A DNA stretch of 64,000 nt from Emergomyces orientalis. Lineage: Eukaryota; Ascomycota; Eurotiomycetes; Onygenales; Ajellomycetaceae. Position 1 is the first letter of the stretch. Each line of letters opens with the position of its first letter. Location of the stretch: positions 434,001 to 498,000 of the forward strand of contig MOWL01000071.1 of assembly GCA_002110485.1 (NCBI GenBank). Reading direction: 5' to 3'. Shown piece after piece: positions 12,161-24,387 of this stretch. Below the pieces are notes generated by a model. It worked only from the letters and a program-made list of their open reading frames with translations. It was not told the DNA's origin and did not search any database. The position numbers were made by a program, and so were the translations under genes.

Positions 12161-13379
12161 ATGACCAACGAACACGAAGATGATTTGGCTGCCAGCAAAA
12201 CCGCCGGCTTCAAGGTCGGTGAGAAGAAGACTCTCGAGGAGTATCAGCAGTTAGGTATGTGACATATATACATATATATCCATATACATAAACATCTATG
12301 ATCATCATGCACATCAGCATTGGATATGTCTATGCTCCAAACTCTTGCTTGTTTTGTTTTGTTTATTTGGATGAAGGCGGGGAAGGGCTGATAAAAAAAA
12401 AGGCATTTTTATGCATTGCTGTTTTGCATTTGCTCTTGGCTTCCTGCATCTATTCTCTGAACTCAACCATTTCCCTATATAATACCTATGCCTCTGCTTT
12501 TTGAGATTTATTTACATACAATCATGCTATATGTCCCCCCTCGAATATGGCAGAGTTGCGAAACGTAAAATATACCCCTCCACCAAAAATAGACAGAGCG
12601 ATACCGTTCCAAAACACTAACAGCATACCTTCACTCCCCTTTCGATAAAACCACAAAACAGACGCAAACGACGAATCCCTCAACCGCTGGAAAGCCTCTC
12701 TAGGTCTGGGCACCGGCAAGTCGATATCCGACCCCAACGATCCCCGCAAATGCATCATCAAGTCTCTCGCGCTCGAAGTCGAGGGTCGAGAAGACATCAC
12801 CATCGATCTCTCCGGCGAGGGTTCCGTCGAAAAGCTTAAGGACAAACCCTTCACTATCAAAGAAGGCTGCCGCTTCCGTATGAAGGCCACGTTCATCGTA
12901 CAGCATGAGGTGCTTAGTGGGTTGAAGTATATTCAGGTTGTGAAGCGGAAGGGGATGCGGATTAGTAAAGATGAGGAGATGCTGGTGAGCTTTTCTTTTC
13001 CTTTTCTTTCTGTTTCTTTTTTCCCTATTCAAATGCCGTTTTTGGCCCTATTTTGGAGGTGGAATGGTTGCTGACATATACTCTTGTTTCTTTCCTTTTC
13101 TGGTGTGCCAGGGGAGCTACCCACCAAACACTACCGATAAACCGCTGTACGAAAAGAAATGTAAGTTTTGCGTTGAAATTCGTCTCATCCAAGCTATATC
13201 TAGAGCGAAAGGCTATTCTGACTGCTGTTTCGTTGTCTTTTCTTGCAGTCAATCCTGAAGAGGCTCCATCTGGGTTTGTTGCTCGGGGACATTATAACGC
13301 GCTCTCGAGATTCGTGGACGACGATGATACCACCCATCTCAAGTTCGAGTGGTCGTTCGACATCGCGAAGGATTGGTAG
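12161..13379 (+). CDS. rdi1: Rho GDP-dissociation inhibitor
   Basis: Four exons: 12161-12254, 12662-12984, 13112-13160 and 13249-13379; introns of 407, 127 and 88 bp; 198 residues, the usual RhoGDI length. The short N-terminal arm (KTLEEYQQLDANDESLNRWK) is followed by the immunoglobulin-like isoprenoid-binding domain (IDLSGEG, YIQVVKRKGM, DEEMLGSYPP), ending with LKFEWSFDIAKDW. RhoGDI extracts prenylated Rho/Cdc42 GTPases from membranes and holds them GDP-bound in the cytosol, so it affects polarity and growth form. The first intron is unusually long for this window and contains several short T-rich tracts. The start is the first ATG after a pyrimidine-rich leader. Confidence 0.95.
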
Positions 13380-13882
13380 ATGTAACCCGTGAACCGGATC
13401 GGTCGAGCTGATTTTGTTGCCATTTGCCCTCTTTTCCCATTTTTTCCTTCTTTCTTTCTTGCTTTTTTCTCCAAAGCTCAGAACGAAATTTCATTCATAT
13501 AATTGGACTTGTCTTCCTGTTTTTCTGGGTAACCCCCGCAGAACGGAACACCAGTTATAACACGTACACCCATTGTCGATGAAAAAAAAAAAGGGGGGTT
13601 CTTTTTTTTTTTTTTTTGGAATTTTAGGTCATGGCGCCCGTCAAAATGAATGCCCCCTCCGACGTGGCAATTTCTCTCTCTTTTTCTTCCGGTCTGTGTT
13701 TTTCCCGTTCTTCTCGCAGCAGGCCTATCTCTTTCTATATCAATTATAAACCAACACGCCCAACTTATGCTTGAAAAATAGCATGGGGCGATTTTATTCC
13801 GTAGTGACGTGGAGAACGAGGAGAAAAAAACAATTCAATATAAAATAAAATATAAAATAAAATGCAAATACACCTAAGGGTA
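13380..13882. other. Intergenic, convergent 3' ends
   Basis: Between the stops of rdi1 and ppg1. At about 13580-13618 an A run, a G run and a long T run could form a hairpin in RNA. The remaining sequence is AT-rich with no gene. Confidence 0.6.
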
Positions 13883-15060
13883 TCATAGGAAATATTCAAT
13901 TACAGGATTATGCCCATCCTTACTCTGCTGCTGCGCCTGCTGTTCCCCACGATGTATATCGTTATTCTCAGGCGCCGCATCGAAGATATTAAAATACCGC
14001 TCACCGGTATCGCTGACCTCAAGAACACTCGCCAGGTTACCGCAGCGGTAGCAATAATTCGGCGCACTCCACACAGTACTTAACCGATCATCGTAGAGAA
14101 TCTGATATCCTTCCTGACACAATTGGTGTGCACGGAGGATATGATTCATATTATTCACCTCGAGGAACTTCTTAACCACCTGCGCCCCAAAGGTATACCC
14201 CGCACCCCTAGGCGAGAGGGAAAACTCATCCCGCTCGGTATCGGGATCCGACCAGACCAGATCTGCCATGGGTCCCTCGTGCGGAATCTCGCGGAACCGG
14301 TCGATGATCTTGATCTGGTCGATGGAGTGGATGGACGGTGACAAGCCGCCATGTACACAGAATATCTGATCGTTGATGACGACGCTGAGGGTGAGGAAGT
14401 CAAACATGTCTGTAAAATAGTGCCAGACGTTGGCGTTGCCGTATTTGCGGGCACATTCGGTGTAGAAGCCGTAGGACTGGGTGACGCCGCGGGACTCGTG
14501 GTTGCCGCGGATTAGGTGGACGCGGGCTGGGTAGCGGAGTTTGAGGCAGACGAGGAGGGAGATTGTTTCGACGCTGAAAAGGCCGCGGTCGACGTAGTCG
14601 CCTGTAACAGCAATAGCGACAACTAAAGTTAGCTTTCTCATAACAAACTTTCCAAGCAGTAGCTCGGTTCAAGAACAATTCCATACCGAGAAATAGGTAA
14701 TTAGTATTCGGACAAAACCCGCCGATTTTAAAGATCTCAATCATATCGTAGAATTGGCCGTGGATGTCTCCGACGACGGTGACAGGGGCCGCGATGTGGA
14801 CGACATTGCTCTCTTTCATGAGCAGTTCTTTCGCTTTAGCGCATATTGCCTCGATGACGGAGTCTGCTAATAATTCCTTCCGGTATAGTCGTTCAATGCA
14901 CTCATCCAGATCGATGCTGGCTAAATTGTTTTTAGAAAAACTCCCATTCATTAGTTACCGCCTTTTTATTTTGTTTTCCCTTCCTCGGCACACGCGCAGA
15001 TATTTCAATCTTGTGATAAAGAGTCCTATTTGATTAAAACGTACATGGTAGTCCTGGCAT
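13883..15060 (-). CDS. ppg1: PP2A-like Ser/Thr phosphatase Ppg1, catalytic subunit
   Basis: Three exons on the minus strand: a 16-nt first exon 15060-15045 (MPGLP plus one base), then 14920-14687 and 14601-13883; introns of 124 and 85 bp; 322 residues. Metal and catalytic motifs are intact: GDIHGQF (about residue 56), GDYVDRG across the second junction, RGNHES, and HGGLSP. Stretches such as LDECIERLY, KESNVVHI, IDQIKIIDRFREIPH and ENNDIHRGE identify Ppg1 rather than PP2A, PP4 or PP6. The tail ends EYFL, like the carboxymethylated DYFL of PP2A. In yeast Ppg1 acts with the Far/STRIPAK complex and affects glycogen and mitophagy. The in-frame ATG at 14951 would give a different N terminus, but the spliced start gives the better SSIDLDECI join. 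Confidence 0.92.
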
Positions 15061-16465
15061 TGCTGCTATGCTAATCAGGGAACGTAAATGGAAGATATTA
15101 AATTTGAGGTATCTTCTTTTGCTTTAAGAAAGGGAAGGGGGAAAAAACGAGTGACAGTGGGTATCTGAAACAAAAGAAAACAGACAAGGTTTCAGGAGAA
15201 TAGGAAGGAGGTCAGATAGCCGGGCGATTCAGCTTTCATGATGGTCCAGCAGATCGAAGAGCGCAGCATCGGCGAGGCAATTCAGGTGACGTGCAGGAGA
15301 ACGAGGGATACTTGATATCCACTATGCCATATGGATGGCAAACTCAGTTAAGAAATAACAAGATGGATGTCTGGCTAAGAATAATCCGCAAGCAGTGGTT
15401 GAGATAGTCCTGTTGTCGAAAGCCTTGTTGTACTGCGTATGTATCTCAGGAATCTTGACTGTGATGCGGTCGGAAATGATGTTGAACGAAGCTACGTTTG
15501 TGGCTGGGCAGGGGAGACTGATGACTAATCCGGGATCTTATTAGCCCTTTCTGTGGCTGGAGCTAGCCATTCGGGGCTATATTTAGACTGGACGAGTTTT
15601 GTACTCTGCCCAGAGCTTCAAAGGATACCTTGCCCAGTATCAGTATTTGCAGGTATTGTTTGCGATTCGGAAAATAAGAAATTCGGCGGGGCTGTCCGAA
15701 TATCTCAGCATATCTTGATATATAATTAGTTTGACCTGGATGATATGATGTCTATTATTGGGCTTCGAGCTTCTCTACTCAGTCTAACCTTGGTAAACCT
15801 TGGAATGGTCGGAAATACCCGATATACGCTGCCAAGCCTCAGTGATTCCACCTCGGGCAAGTCTTCCAACCTTAGCAGCCAATTTCAATCACGTGACATG
15901 CTTACCAGTTAGTGCCAACTTCCAACCATCTTTCGTCTTTCCTTCGCCGATCGACATCTCTTGTTCCAACGTCTCATCAACTTCATCCCATTCAGTGAGA
16001 CCGGCTCTCTGTCTTATTCTTATCTTTTATGTATTATATATTGGCTTGCTGTTGTCCTTTTGGTATCCCTTGGCTTCCGGAAAATCGAATCTAGAGAATT
16101 TGTCTCTGGCTAGTTTCTTGTCCTGACCCTGTCCAACTTTCTCCGTTTTATGGTTGTTATCCCAGGAATTTGCCAATTGCCAGTTGATTCCTTACTTTTG
16201 GAAGCTGCCCATTTGTTTTTATTACTTTTAATTTTGTCAAACGTTTATTGGATTGTTTTGTTTCGCTTCGGACTTTATTGCCCTGCGTCTGGTGGTCCTA
16301 AGGCCACTCTGCATCTCCCTCCTCGGGTTGCAAAATCCGTTTCTATCTTTGCTACTCTTGCAATGTGAAAGGATTCTATATTTGGACTTTGACTGTTTAT
16401 TTTGTCTATATCTCATGGTTCTCTGAAAGCTGGTTTGGGTCCCCTTTTTCTGCCAGTTAAGCCAA
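15061..16465. other. Intergenic, shared divergent promoter
   Basis: Ppg1 (minus) and the zinc-knuckle gene (plus) start at opposite ends. The half next to 16466 is rich in C and T (15800-16440), fitting a long leader. The open frames there are not protein-like. Confidence 0.55.
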
Positions 16466-18783
16466 ATGGCCTCATACGCCGTGCCTGGTGACGGCGTCCA
16501 AGCTTTCCACCCACAACCAGTTCCATCCCTCAATCACAAGCAACGGGGCCAAAAACATCCTCGGAAAGGAAAAAATCGCCAGCATAACCCCTATGCTGAC
16601 AACACCGATGGCCCGCCCAAAAACTCGCAACCCCAATCATGTTTTAATTGTGGTTCCCTGGAGCATTGGGCCCAACAATGCCCAGAACGCCGCCGCGAAT
16701 TTCCCGCGTAAGTTCGAGGTGGTTCATATTTATAATTCCATCAAAGGCTAACGGAGCTCTCTCCAGTGGTAATATGAAGCCTGGTCGCCCGCCCAAAAGA
16801 CAGAAAATCACAGGTTCTCACAACCCCTACTATGCAAGCGACCCGCATTACCACCACTCCCAGCTGCCCCCTCAAAGGGGCTATACTCACCCGCCCGTGG
16901 CGCATCCAGGATACCAACCCGTACCAATGCCAAACTCGCCTTACGGCCCTCCAACACCCATGTCTGCGCATCCCCATTCAGCTGGCCCCTGGCCTCATGA
17001 ACCCCCACCTCCACATTATAGTTCACCCCAATCGTACAGATTACCCACTCCAATGAGTGGTTACGGGCCACAGTTCCCAAGCCCACCCACTACTATGTCA
17101 CCCCACCAAGGTTATTTCCCCCCTCAGTACTCACCTCAGTATGGAGAGCCCGAATATCATCGAAAATCATTCGACCGTCATCCACAGAATCTGCCACACG
17201 GCGGCAATAATCGTCAGTCAAGAAAAAAGTGGCGTCGTTCAGATAATGTACCCGCAATCGCACCCCCAATAGAACCTTGGATGGAGGAATTGCAGTCCCT
17301 TGACATCCCAGACAGCAACCCAAGTCAAGGTGAAATTGGTGCGTTTAAAAAGGGAAACAACAATTCCTTTTAATAAATGATATCTGCTAAAAGTTTATTA
17401 CAGTCTGGAGACCAGCTAACCAAGTTGCCCGCCCGCTCCCTTCAACTTTTGATGAACGTGACGATGTGGGAATGCTCCCGCCGTTCGCATCACTGCCCCC
17501 TGGCATGTCTGTATCGAAATATATCCTGGACAAGGGGCCTGAAGAGTTTGTAGCTAACATTAGGAACACCGAAGATTGGCCATTTATGATGTCAGATCCT
17601 ATATTCCTGGAGATTTCAAAGGAATGTGACCTTATACCGATCGACGAGCTCATCGCCCGTCGCAACTTGATATTTGAAACCCATCGTATCGAGCCACCTC
17701 CTTCAGGTGAGGAGCCCCAAGATGATACTAACGACGTCAACGAATATAACGAGACAGACGAATCCGATGAAGCCAGAGAGGAAGAGGAATACCAAGAGCG
17801 GGAAATCTCTATTGTCAATTCCAATGAAGGTCACCATGATCGAGCCATGGGAGGAAGACAATCCAGCGAATGCTCTCCCTCCCCATCGTGCAACCCAGAG
17901 GCAGACTACAGAGGCGATATACTATCTCCTGGGTCCCAACGAGACGATGACAGAGAGTCGTTCGGGGAAAGCACTTCTGGGGCTGCAGAACATCCAACCT
18001 CCCCAATTTCGAGGACAGATTATGGCTCTCACGATTCCCAGGATCATCAAAACTTGAGACGAACTTATTCGTAAGTTTTGTTCATCTCTACCGCCTTGCG
18101 CGTGTATTACTTCTGCCTGACGCTGACTTCAAATTGAAACTCTAGAATAAAACCTGGCAAAGGTCGTTCGAATGACAAACGGCGGAGTCAAAGAACCCAG
18201 TGGGATCGAAGGCAACAGATGGAAGGTGTAAACCGCAAAACCAGTCAGCAAGATAGCAGGCGTAATGCTCCATTGGATCGTCGAGGAGGTCGTGGTGGTC
18301 ATTTTAATTCCCAGGATCGACGAAAGCCAAAGCAGCAGCAATTTAAGGGGACAACTAAACCAAAAACCAAAAAGGGAGCGACTAACCGTGGAGGACACCC
18401 TCCAAACTATGGTAATTCCGGGGCCCGTAGTCACAAGAACCGTGATAAAAACTTTGGGCCAGACGACAATGCCGACCGTGATCACACTAACAATCCGCGT
18501 AAACGTCAACGTTCCCAGGTCCGTACTAACGTTGAACAAATCGAACCACACGAACACCATGGTCCCCACGGCCAATTCGATGTTGAACATAACAGCCGCA
18601 AGAGAAGCAGGCAGGAAGAGTTGCCTACGAGGCCTGAGGAGCCCAGACGCCAGGAAGATGACATTACTCCAAAAATAAAGCGACGGCAACCCCACGTCGC
18701 TGAGGCCTACAGGTACGGCATTAGTCAACAACACATAACCTTTGGTTTCGTTTATACTAATGATTCCTAGCCGTCGATGGTGA
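16466..18783 (+). CDS. CCHC zinc-knuckle, RNA-binding-like protein
   Basis: Five exons: 16466-16707, 16767-17338, 17404-18070, 18146-18712 and a 13-nt last exon 18771-18783; introns of 58-75 bp, all in phase; 686 residues. One CCHC knuckle, CFNCGSLEHWAQQC, lies at about residues 59-72. It is followed by PGRPPKRQK and a long Pro/His/Tyr-rich stretch. A compact segment then reads VWRPANQVARPLPSTFDERD to about DLIPIDELIARRNLIFETHRI and may be the folded core. After an acidic region the C-terminal third is Arg/Gly/Lys-rich (RRGGRGG, RDKNFGPDD) and ends EAYSRRW. Such architecture suggests RNA binding in the nucleus. I know it only as an uncharacterised ascomycete zinc-knuckle family. Confidence 0.85.
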
Positions 18784-20739
18784 ATGCAATACCACCATAA
18801 GAGATGTCGCTTCGTTGGCATTCTAATCCCCTTTTCTCACATGATAACCCATACCCGTTCTATAACCAATCCTCATTGCAATATATCTCTTTCTTTTCCT
18901 TTTCAGGCCAATGGCCATTTTGATCTATATTTAATATATATATATATATAACAAGTTGGATTGTTTTGCGTTCAGGCCACTTTCGCTGCATCCAAATTTC
19001 CTTGTTTGGATTATAATTCTACGTCCCTCGTATATACCGGATACGACCCCTGAAAGCGGGGAAGGAATCTTTGTTCCAACGAAAGTGTATGTTTTCCCGT
19101 TTACGTAGCCACCGTCCGAGAATTCTGTATCAGAGATGGGATTGCGTTCAGTCACTATTTTAACGCTTATTCTTACCCTCACATCTGTTGATGGCGTTGT
19201 TGTTTTCTTTTGGCTCAAACATCTTTTTGTGCTCACTCCGAGTTTGGTATGACTACATATTTTATTCCTAGAAAAGGCCTCGTACATGGGCCTACATCAA
19301 ATCCAGGAAATATTCTATATCCTGAGCTGCTGCTACGGCTGACAGATACTGCTGCTGCCTTAGCATAATGCTCAGTCAAGGCCTTTTGCCATTTTTAAAC
19401 AGGCTTCGCAAAAGTATAAAAAGAAGAAGAAGAAGAAGAAGAAGAAGAAGGGATACCCCTGCAAAGTGGCCTCTTTGTGTAAAACGAAAAACCCACTTTT
19501 ATTTGGAAAAATTCACCTGGGCACATCCGGTTTCAGTTCTTACAGGGCGTTCAGACAAAACACTGCGAAATCGCCCTATCTTTCGGATCTGTCATCCTTT
19601 TGCTCACTGATCATTTGGCTAGGGGAGTAAAACCCACAAGCGCCTCCTTCTTACTTTTCTTTTCCTACCCGTAAGGAAATTCTGCTGTAGCTTTGGTTTT
19701 TCATTTCACTTTGAAGACTGAGGAATCTCCGAGGAGGTCCAAGGATGGACAGGTTTGGTGGTCTCCCGACAGTAGTGTCGATTTATCCAACTCAATGCAT
19801 CGCATCGCATCTCATGCTCTAATGGATGGAACGGGGTCGATTTATTGGATGCATGGATGGGTCACAAACCTGAAGATCGAGAGGTTATTTTCCAGCTCGG
19901 TGGATATGAGTGGCACACCACCAACTACTATCCCTCCGTTATGTCAATGGGAAGTACCGTACCTTTACCCTGGGTCGTGATCTCCCAGTCCCTACGGGAA
20001 CCACCCTGGCAATGAGATGACTGATTACGCGTTACATCCTGTACCCAGCGAGAAGAATGAGTCAAAACACGAATACCCCAGGGCCCTGATGAATAGTAAC
20101 TAAGTATTGCCATGTTATGTTATTGATTCCAAGCAACCGGTGGGGAGGGGAGAGGCAGCAGTACAACACGGAATTACTAGTTTTGGCCTGTTCAGCTTTG
20201 AACCATTTTTGCGCACTTATTATTTTCTTGCAGGGCTGCATACAGGGGTGGTGGAAGAACGAATATATACCATGGGAAAAGAAAAAAGACATTCCTCCAC
20301 ATTCTGCTTGCTTTGCGGGTAGTCACTTATTTTTTCGATATGTTGGATAGATAATCATGTTGTGTTGGGTTGGATTGGGTGGAGGTTTTACCCACACCCT
20401 GACAAACGGGCTGAGAAGTAGTTAATACTATAGCCCTGCTTGTGGCGAGTAATGAACTACTAGCTACCCGCCTAGAACCATTATCGTACCTAGTTTTGTC
20501 CTAGCCATAATAGTCCTAATACTCCAGTGATTGTTACTTCCTTGCGTATTCAAGGACTTTAGACATCTCAGTGCTCCTAGAGAGGTTGAGAGGGTGCAAT
20601 GTATGTACATTTTTGAATATGACGGCCGCAACCAACGTCAGATAACCGCTCCACCATTTTTTTTTTTTAAAAAAAAGGCACACAATGTGTAGGAACAGGA
20701 AAATAGAAAAGAAAAGGGAAAATTTTAACTGCTTATTAA
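18784..20739. other. Intergenic before the tRNA pair
   Basis: Contains a (TA)n tract near 18934-18951, a GAA repeat at about 19422-19449, and a T-run/A-run palindrome at about 20658-20678. The first 500 bp are probably 3' UTR of the zinc-knuckle gene. No gene or clear mobile element was recognised. Confidence 0.55.
20719..20722 (-). terminator. Pol III terminator candidate for tRNA-Gln copy 1
   Basis: Four T residues on the minus strand lie 17 nt past the 3' end of the intron-containing tRNA, the usual type of RNA polymerase III stop. Confidence 0.55.
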
Positions 20740-20825
20740 GGTCGTACTGGGAATCGAACCCAGGTCTCCAGAATGGTCTTCCGAAAAATCAGAATCTGGC
20801 GTGCTAACCGCTACACTATACAACC
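20740..20825 (-). tRNA. tRNA-Gln (anticodon CUG) with 15-nt intron
   Basis: Read on the minus strand it folds as a cloverleaf: acceptor GGTTGTA with TACGACC, D stem GTGT/GCAC with loop AGCGGTTA, anticodon stem CCAGA/TCTGG, and T arm CTGGG-TTCGATT-CCCAG. Anticodon loop bases give CTG (CUG), reading CAG. A 15-nt insertion sits directly after the base 3' of the anticodon (position 37), the canonical site for nuclear tRNA introns. Apart from the intron and one D-loop base it matches the copy at 20999-21069. Confidence 0.93.
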
Positions 20826-20965
20826 ATATCTGATGGGAGGCCGGCTCCGGAATAAGCCTCATTAAATTTTCGTTGCTGTTCGTCTTGAAAAAATTGGGTG
20901 AAGATTTTTTTGGGTCAGAAAAACCTATTTTCGTCGGTAGAGGGAAGAAAATAAAACCGAAACTT

Positions 20966-20972
20966 AAAAAAA
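20966..20972 (-). terminator. Pol III terminator candidate for tRNA-Gln copy 2
   Basis: Seven T residues on the minus strand, 26 nt past the intronless tRNA. Confidence 0.5.
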
Positions 20973-20998
20973 TAATTAAACTGTGGTTAATAATATTA

Positions 20999-21069
20999 GG
21001 TCGTACTGGGAATCGAACCCAGGTCTCCAGAATCAGAATCTGGCGTGCTGACCGCTACACTATACAACC
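20999..21069 (-). tRNA. tRNA-Gln (anticodon CUG), intronless
   Basis: Same cloverleaf as the copy 173 bp away, but with an uninterrupted anticodon arm CCAGA-TTCTGAT-TCTGG, so the anticodon is CUG. The D loop has GGTCA where the other copy has GGTTA. Both are on the minus strand, consistent with local duplication. Confidence 0.93.
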
Positions 21070-21487
21070 GTGATTTGTTGGGTGGCTAGAGCCCGGAGCT
21101 ATATTTTTGAGCCAAGTAGTATTTCCTCATTTTAAATTCGTGCGTATTCTTTTGATTCCCGAATAATACGGGTTAGATATTCAACCTATCACAAGCAGAT
21201 GAGTTTTTTTAATGACCAATAGTGATATTAATCTTAAAATTATTTTCCTTTTTCCAAGTGTGATGTGTAAATAATGATCGGGTTGCTGAGCTGCGATGCC
21301 TTACCCCGTACTCAATATGTTTATTTTTATAACCCACCAGCGGAAGGCATAATCAGAAATGAAGCAGAAACATGTGTTTATAGATATCAACGCGTAACCT
21401 GCTTCGTCTAAGTAACATAACAAAATAATACGTCCAAGTAAAAACATCCACGCATGGTAAAATATATAAGAATCAAGAAACGCGGGG
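21070..21487. other. Intergenic between tRNA-Gln and AP-3 beta 3' end
   Basis: AT-rich. It holds the upstream side of the tRNA and the probable 3' UTR of the AP-3 beta gene. No gene-like frame is present. Confidence 0.55.
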
Positions 21488-24018
21488 TCATCGTACCAGA
21501 GCGGCCTGTTCATCATCTGGCTCCGGATCATCGTCGTCCTCTTCATACTCATCCCCCGACTCATCCTCTCCCTCTTCGCTCTCCTCCTCTGACCCTTCAT
21601 CGTCCTCAGTCTCATACTCCGTACTTCCCTCCTCCCCCTCCTCCCCCTCCTCCTCACTCTCCTCACTCTCCTCCGCAAGCCAATCATCCAATGTCTTTTT
21701 CCCATTCCCTACCACGGCCCCATTCTGCCTAACCTTCCCCGTCTCAACACCATGTTCCTTGAGCGCATGATCAAGCCTCTCACCAGCCGTCAAATTCACC
21801 TTCTCAACATATCCGGCCCTACTGACACCATCCTCGCGAAGTTTGGGGTCGGGTTCCTTACCAGCCTCTACCCAATCAGGAAGAGGCTCATAGCCACGCA
21901 AGCCATGAATCCCAGCATCGGGCCCTATAACCAGTGTCGATGTGCCGAGGAGCAGGTCCTTGCGCGTCTCGGATGGGGAGGGGGTGAAGGGGACTGGTTT
22001 TGGCGCGAGGAGGAGGAGGCTGGCTAGTTGCGTGGAGCTCGGGACTGCAAGCAAAGATTTGTAGAGGCGGGCGCGATCACGGAGGTCGTAGGAGGTATCA
22101 TAGCGGGCTAGGAGGAGGATGTACTGCCATAGGACTGTTATGGGGTCTTCTTCTCTTTGTTCTTCTTTGGATGCAGGGTGTGGGTCGCCATGGTCATGGT
22201 CGTGGTTCTGATCATCATTATTATCCGCTATAGCTTCGGTGTTTTCGGCAATATGGAGGAGGTGGTGGAGATAGACCTTTGCACCCAAAAGGACAATTTG
22301 TTGTTTTGCCGCTTCGGACTCATCTGCGAACCCCTTTGCGAGAATCCGCAGGACGTCTGGGGCAATGTTATTGCCCACGTCAATGCCAGCAAACTCACCC
22401 ACCAGCCATATTATGTTGGCCCTTGCATCGGGGCTGGTTGTCGTGTCTAGGTGCTTAGCTAGCATAACAACTGTCTTTTTATGTGATGCTGGATCCTGCT
22501 GGATAAGATGCCTAATGACGATTAAGGCCTCTGAGACAAGATTATCGTCGGCGCTGGATATTTGGCTCAACAGAACTCGAAGGCAGCGCGTTGATGTGGC
22601 CTTGTCACTTTGAGCACATCTACCAATTGCCCGTACACTTTCTCGAACGAGGTAAGGTTGGGATTCATTTGAAAAATGCTCTAGCTCACTAAGAATGATG
22701 CCTTTAAGGTGGAGTCCACAGTGTGGGAAGAGGAGAGTTAAAATCTCCAGCTTTAACCTCCATACGTGTGGAAGGTCAGATGAGCGTATTAGGAAATGAG
22801 AACTGTATTTCAAGAAAGGTTTCGGGTCGATCAGTGCCACGCATATGATGTTATACAGAGCGACATGTTGAATATCCTGTGGGCCCCGCAGCAAGGCAAC
22901 TAATGGCCCAACTGCAGTTTCTAGGTACGCGGGTGTTCCAACGTAGAGAAAGAGCCGGACGACGCTCACGATGACGGCAGCGTTCCGACTTTGGAGTAAA
23001 GGTTTGCATGCCTTTAACAGGAGATCGAGATCTGGGTCGATTATCTGAACCTCCTCACCTAACTCCTCAGCCTGCGCATTCTCTTCATCTTCGTCATCAT
23101 AAAAACCCTTGGGATTGGAAACCCGGATTCTTTCTGTCCTCCTAGGAAAGCATTTCCTGGCATATACCACCATCAATCGTAGGGTCGCCAGTTGCCCCCA
23201 TTCATCCATATCCACCAGCTTCCTAACCAGGCTGTGATAATGCTTGTGTATCATATCAATCTTGTCAGGACACACCTCGAGAAACGCCGACACCGCAGGT
23301 CCCACAACGAAGTACTGACTGTCGCCCAAGAGTGTAGATAGATATTCCAAAAGTTGAGGTAATGTCGATGGGTCTAAACTATAGCATTTTGGTATGGCTA
23401 GAGCAGCAGCTTTGCGCACATGGGGACTCAAATCTCCACAACCTCGTTTAATGGCCAACGAAACGATCTGGTTAATCACAGGAACCCTGATTCCCGACAT
23501 TGTCCGCAAAGCCATAGCGCGCACTTGAGGGTTCTGATCCGTTAATGATTTTTGAATGGCGTTGATGGAGAGAAGTGCAAGATCGGGTTCGGACTCGGCA
23601 TGGTGAAGTAGGTATATATAGACTAGTTTCTTGACCTCGATGTTTGGGTTCGCAACGTTCTTCACAACCGACGAGAAGAAAGGCAGACATGGTTCAGCCC
23701 TATACATTAACTGGAAACTCCGTCAGTATTTTCTCTAGTTGTATTGAAACGCATCGATCATACCGCTATGACCTTCCGGAGCCCGTCCAAAATGTCCCGA
23801 TCACTCCTACTGGCGAGGAGCTTCTTGATCTGCGAGAAAGAGGCATGGCGGTATGGGGAGTTCGACTTGAAAGCGCCCCTTGAATTTCTGGCGCTTTGAG
23901 CCGCTTCGATTGTGAGCTCCCGAGCTGCAGACACCATGTAAGTATATGCGGATGCTTCAAGGGACACGGGATAATTACCTGTTTCCAGCATGGATGAAAT
24001 GCGCGAGATGGACTCCAT
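21488..24018 (-). CDS. apl6: AP-3 adaptor complex subunit beta
   Basis: Three exons on the minus strand: 24018-23979, 23924-23764 and 23710-21488; introns of 54 and 53 bp; 807 residues. The start MESISRISSMLETARELTIE and the motif NIEVKKLVYIYLLHHAE are typical of AP beta subunits, and HEAT-like repeats fill the first 550 residues. The C terminus is a long Glu/Asp/Ser hinge (EESEEEGEEGEEG), typical of AP-3 beta and not of AP-1/2 beta. AP-3 sorts cargo from Golgi/endosome directly to the vacuole. I see no separate ear domain after the hinge, so the protein is of the short fungal type. An independent gene starts 370 bp away in the opposite direction. Confidence 0.93.
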
Positions 24019-24387
24019 TTTTTTTACTACTCCCAGCAGCTGCCCGCGCCCGCAGCTAATCCCGTGTAGTCGAACTGCCCATGGAATGGGAATGGTAGGG
24101 CACAAGTTGGTGGTGAGCGGGTGAGGCGTGTGTCTACAGTGGTTATGGGCAAGATGACGCTGCGGTGGTTGAGGTTGCCGAGTGATCTGGGTCAGGGATT
24201 ATCAGGAAGCTTTGGTGGCGTTTTGTCCCCCACTAACCCAGCACACCAACCACATGGCACCAGCCAACTCTTCTCTTCCGTAATCTCAACAATTAACTAT
24301 TAAAAATATAGGGCAATAAAAATATAGGGGGGGCCGGGCAAAAACCACTACTATTATGCAGTTTACGGTACCACCCGGACATTCACC
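24019..24387. promoter_or_regulatory. Compact divergent promoter, apl6 / unknown gene
   Basis: Only 369 bp separate the two start codons on opposite strands, so both promoters must lie here. An AAAATATAGGG sequence occurs twice at about 24303-24330, possibly TATA-like. This is inferred from position. Confidence 0.5.

Noticed and set aside
14400..14951. Ppg1 starting at ATG 14951
   Set aside because: That reading gives an unusual N terminus with a run-through of intron sequence; splicing from the 16-nt exon at 15060 gives a clean family-like start.
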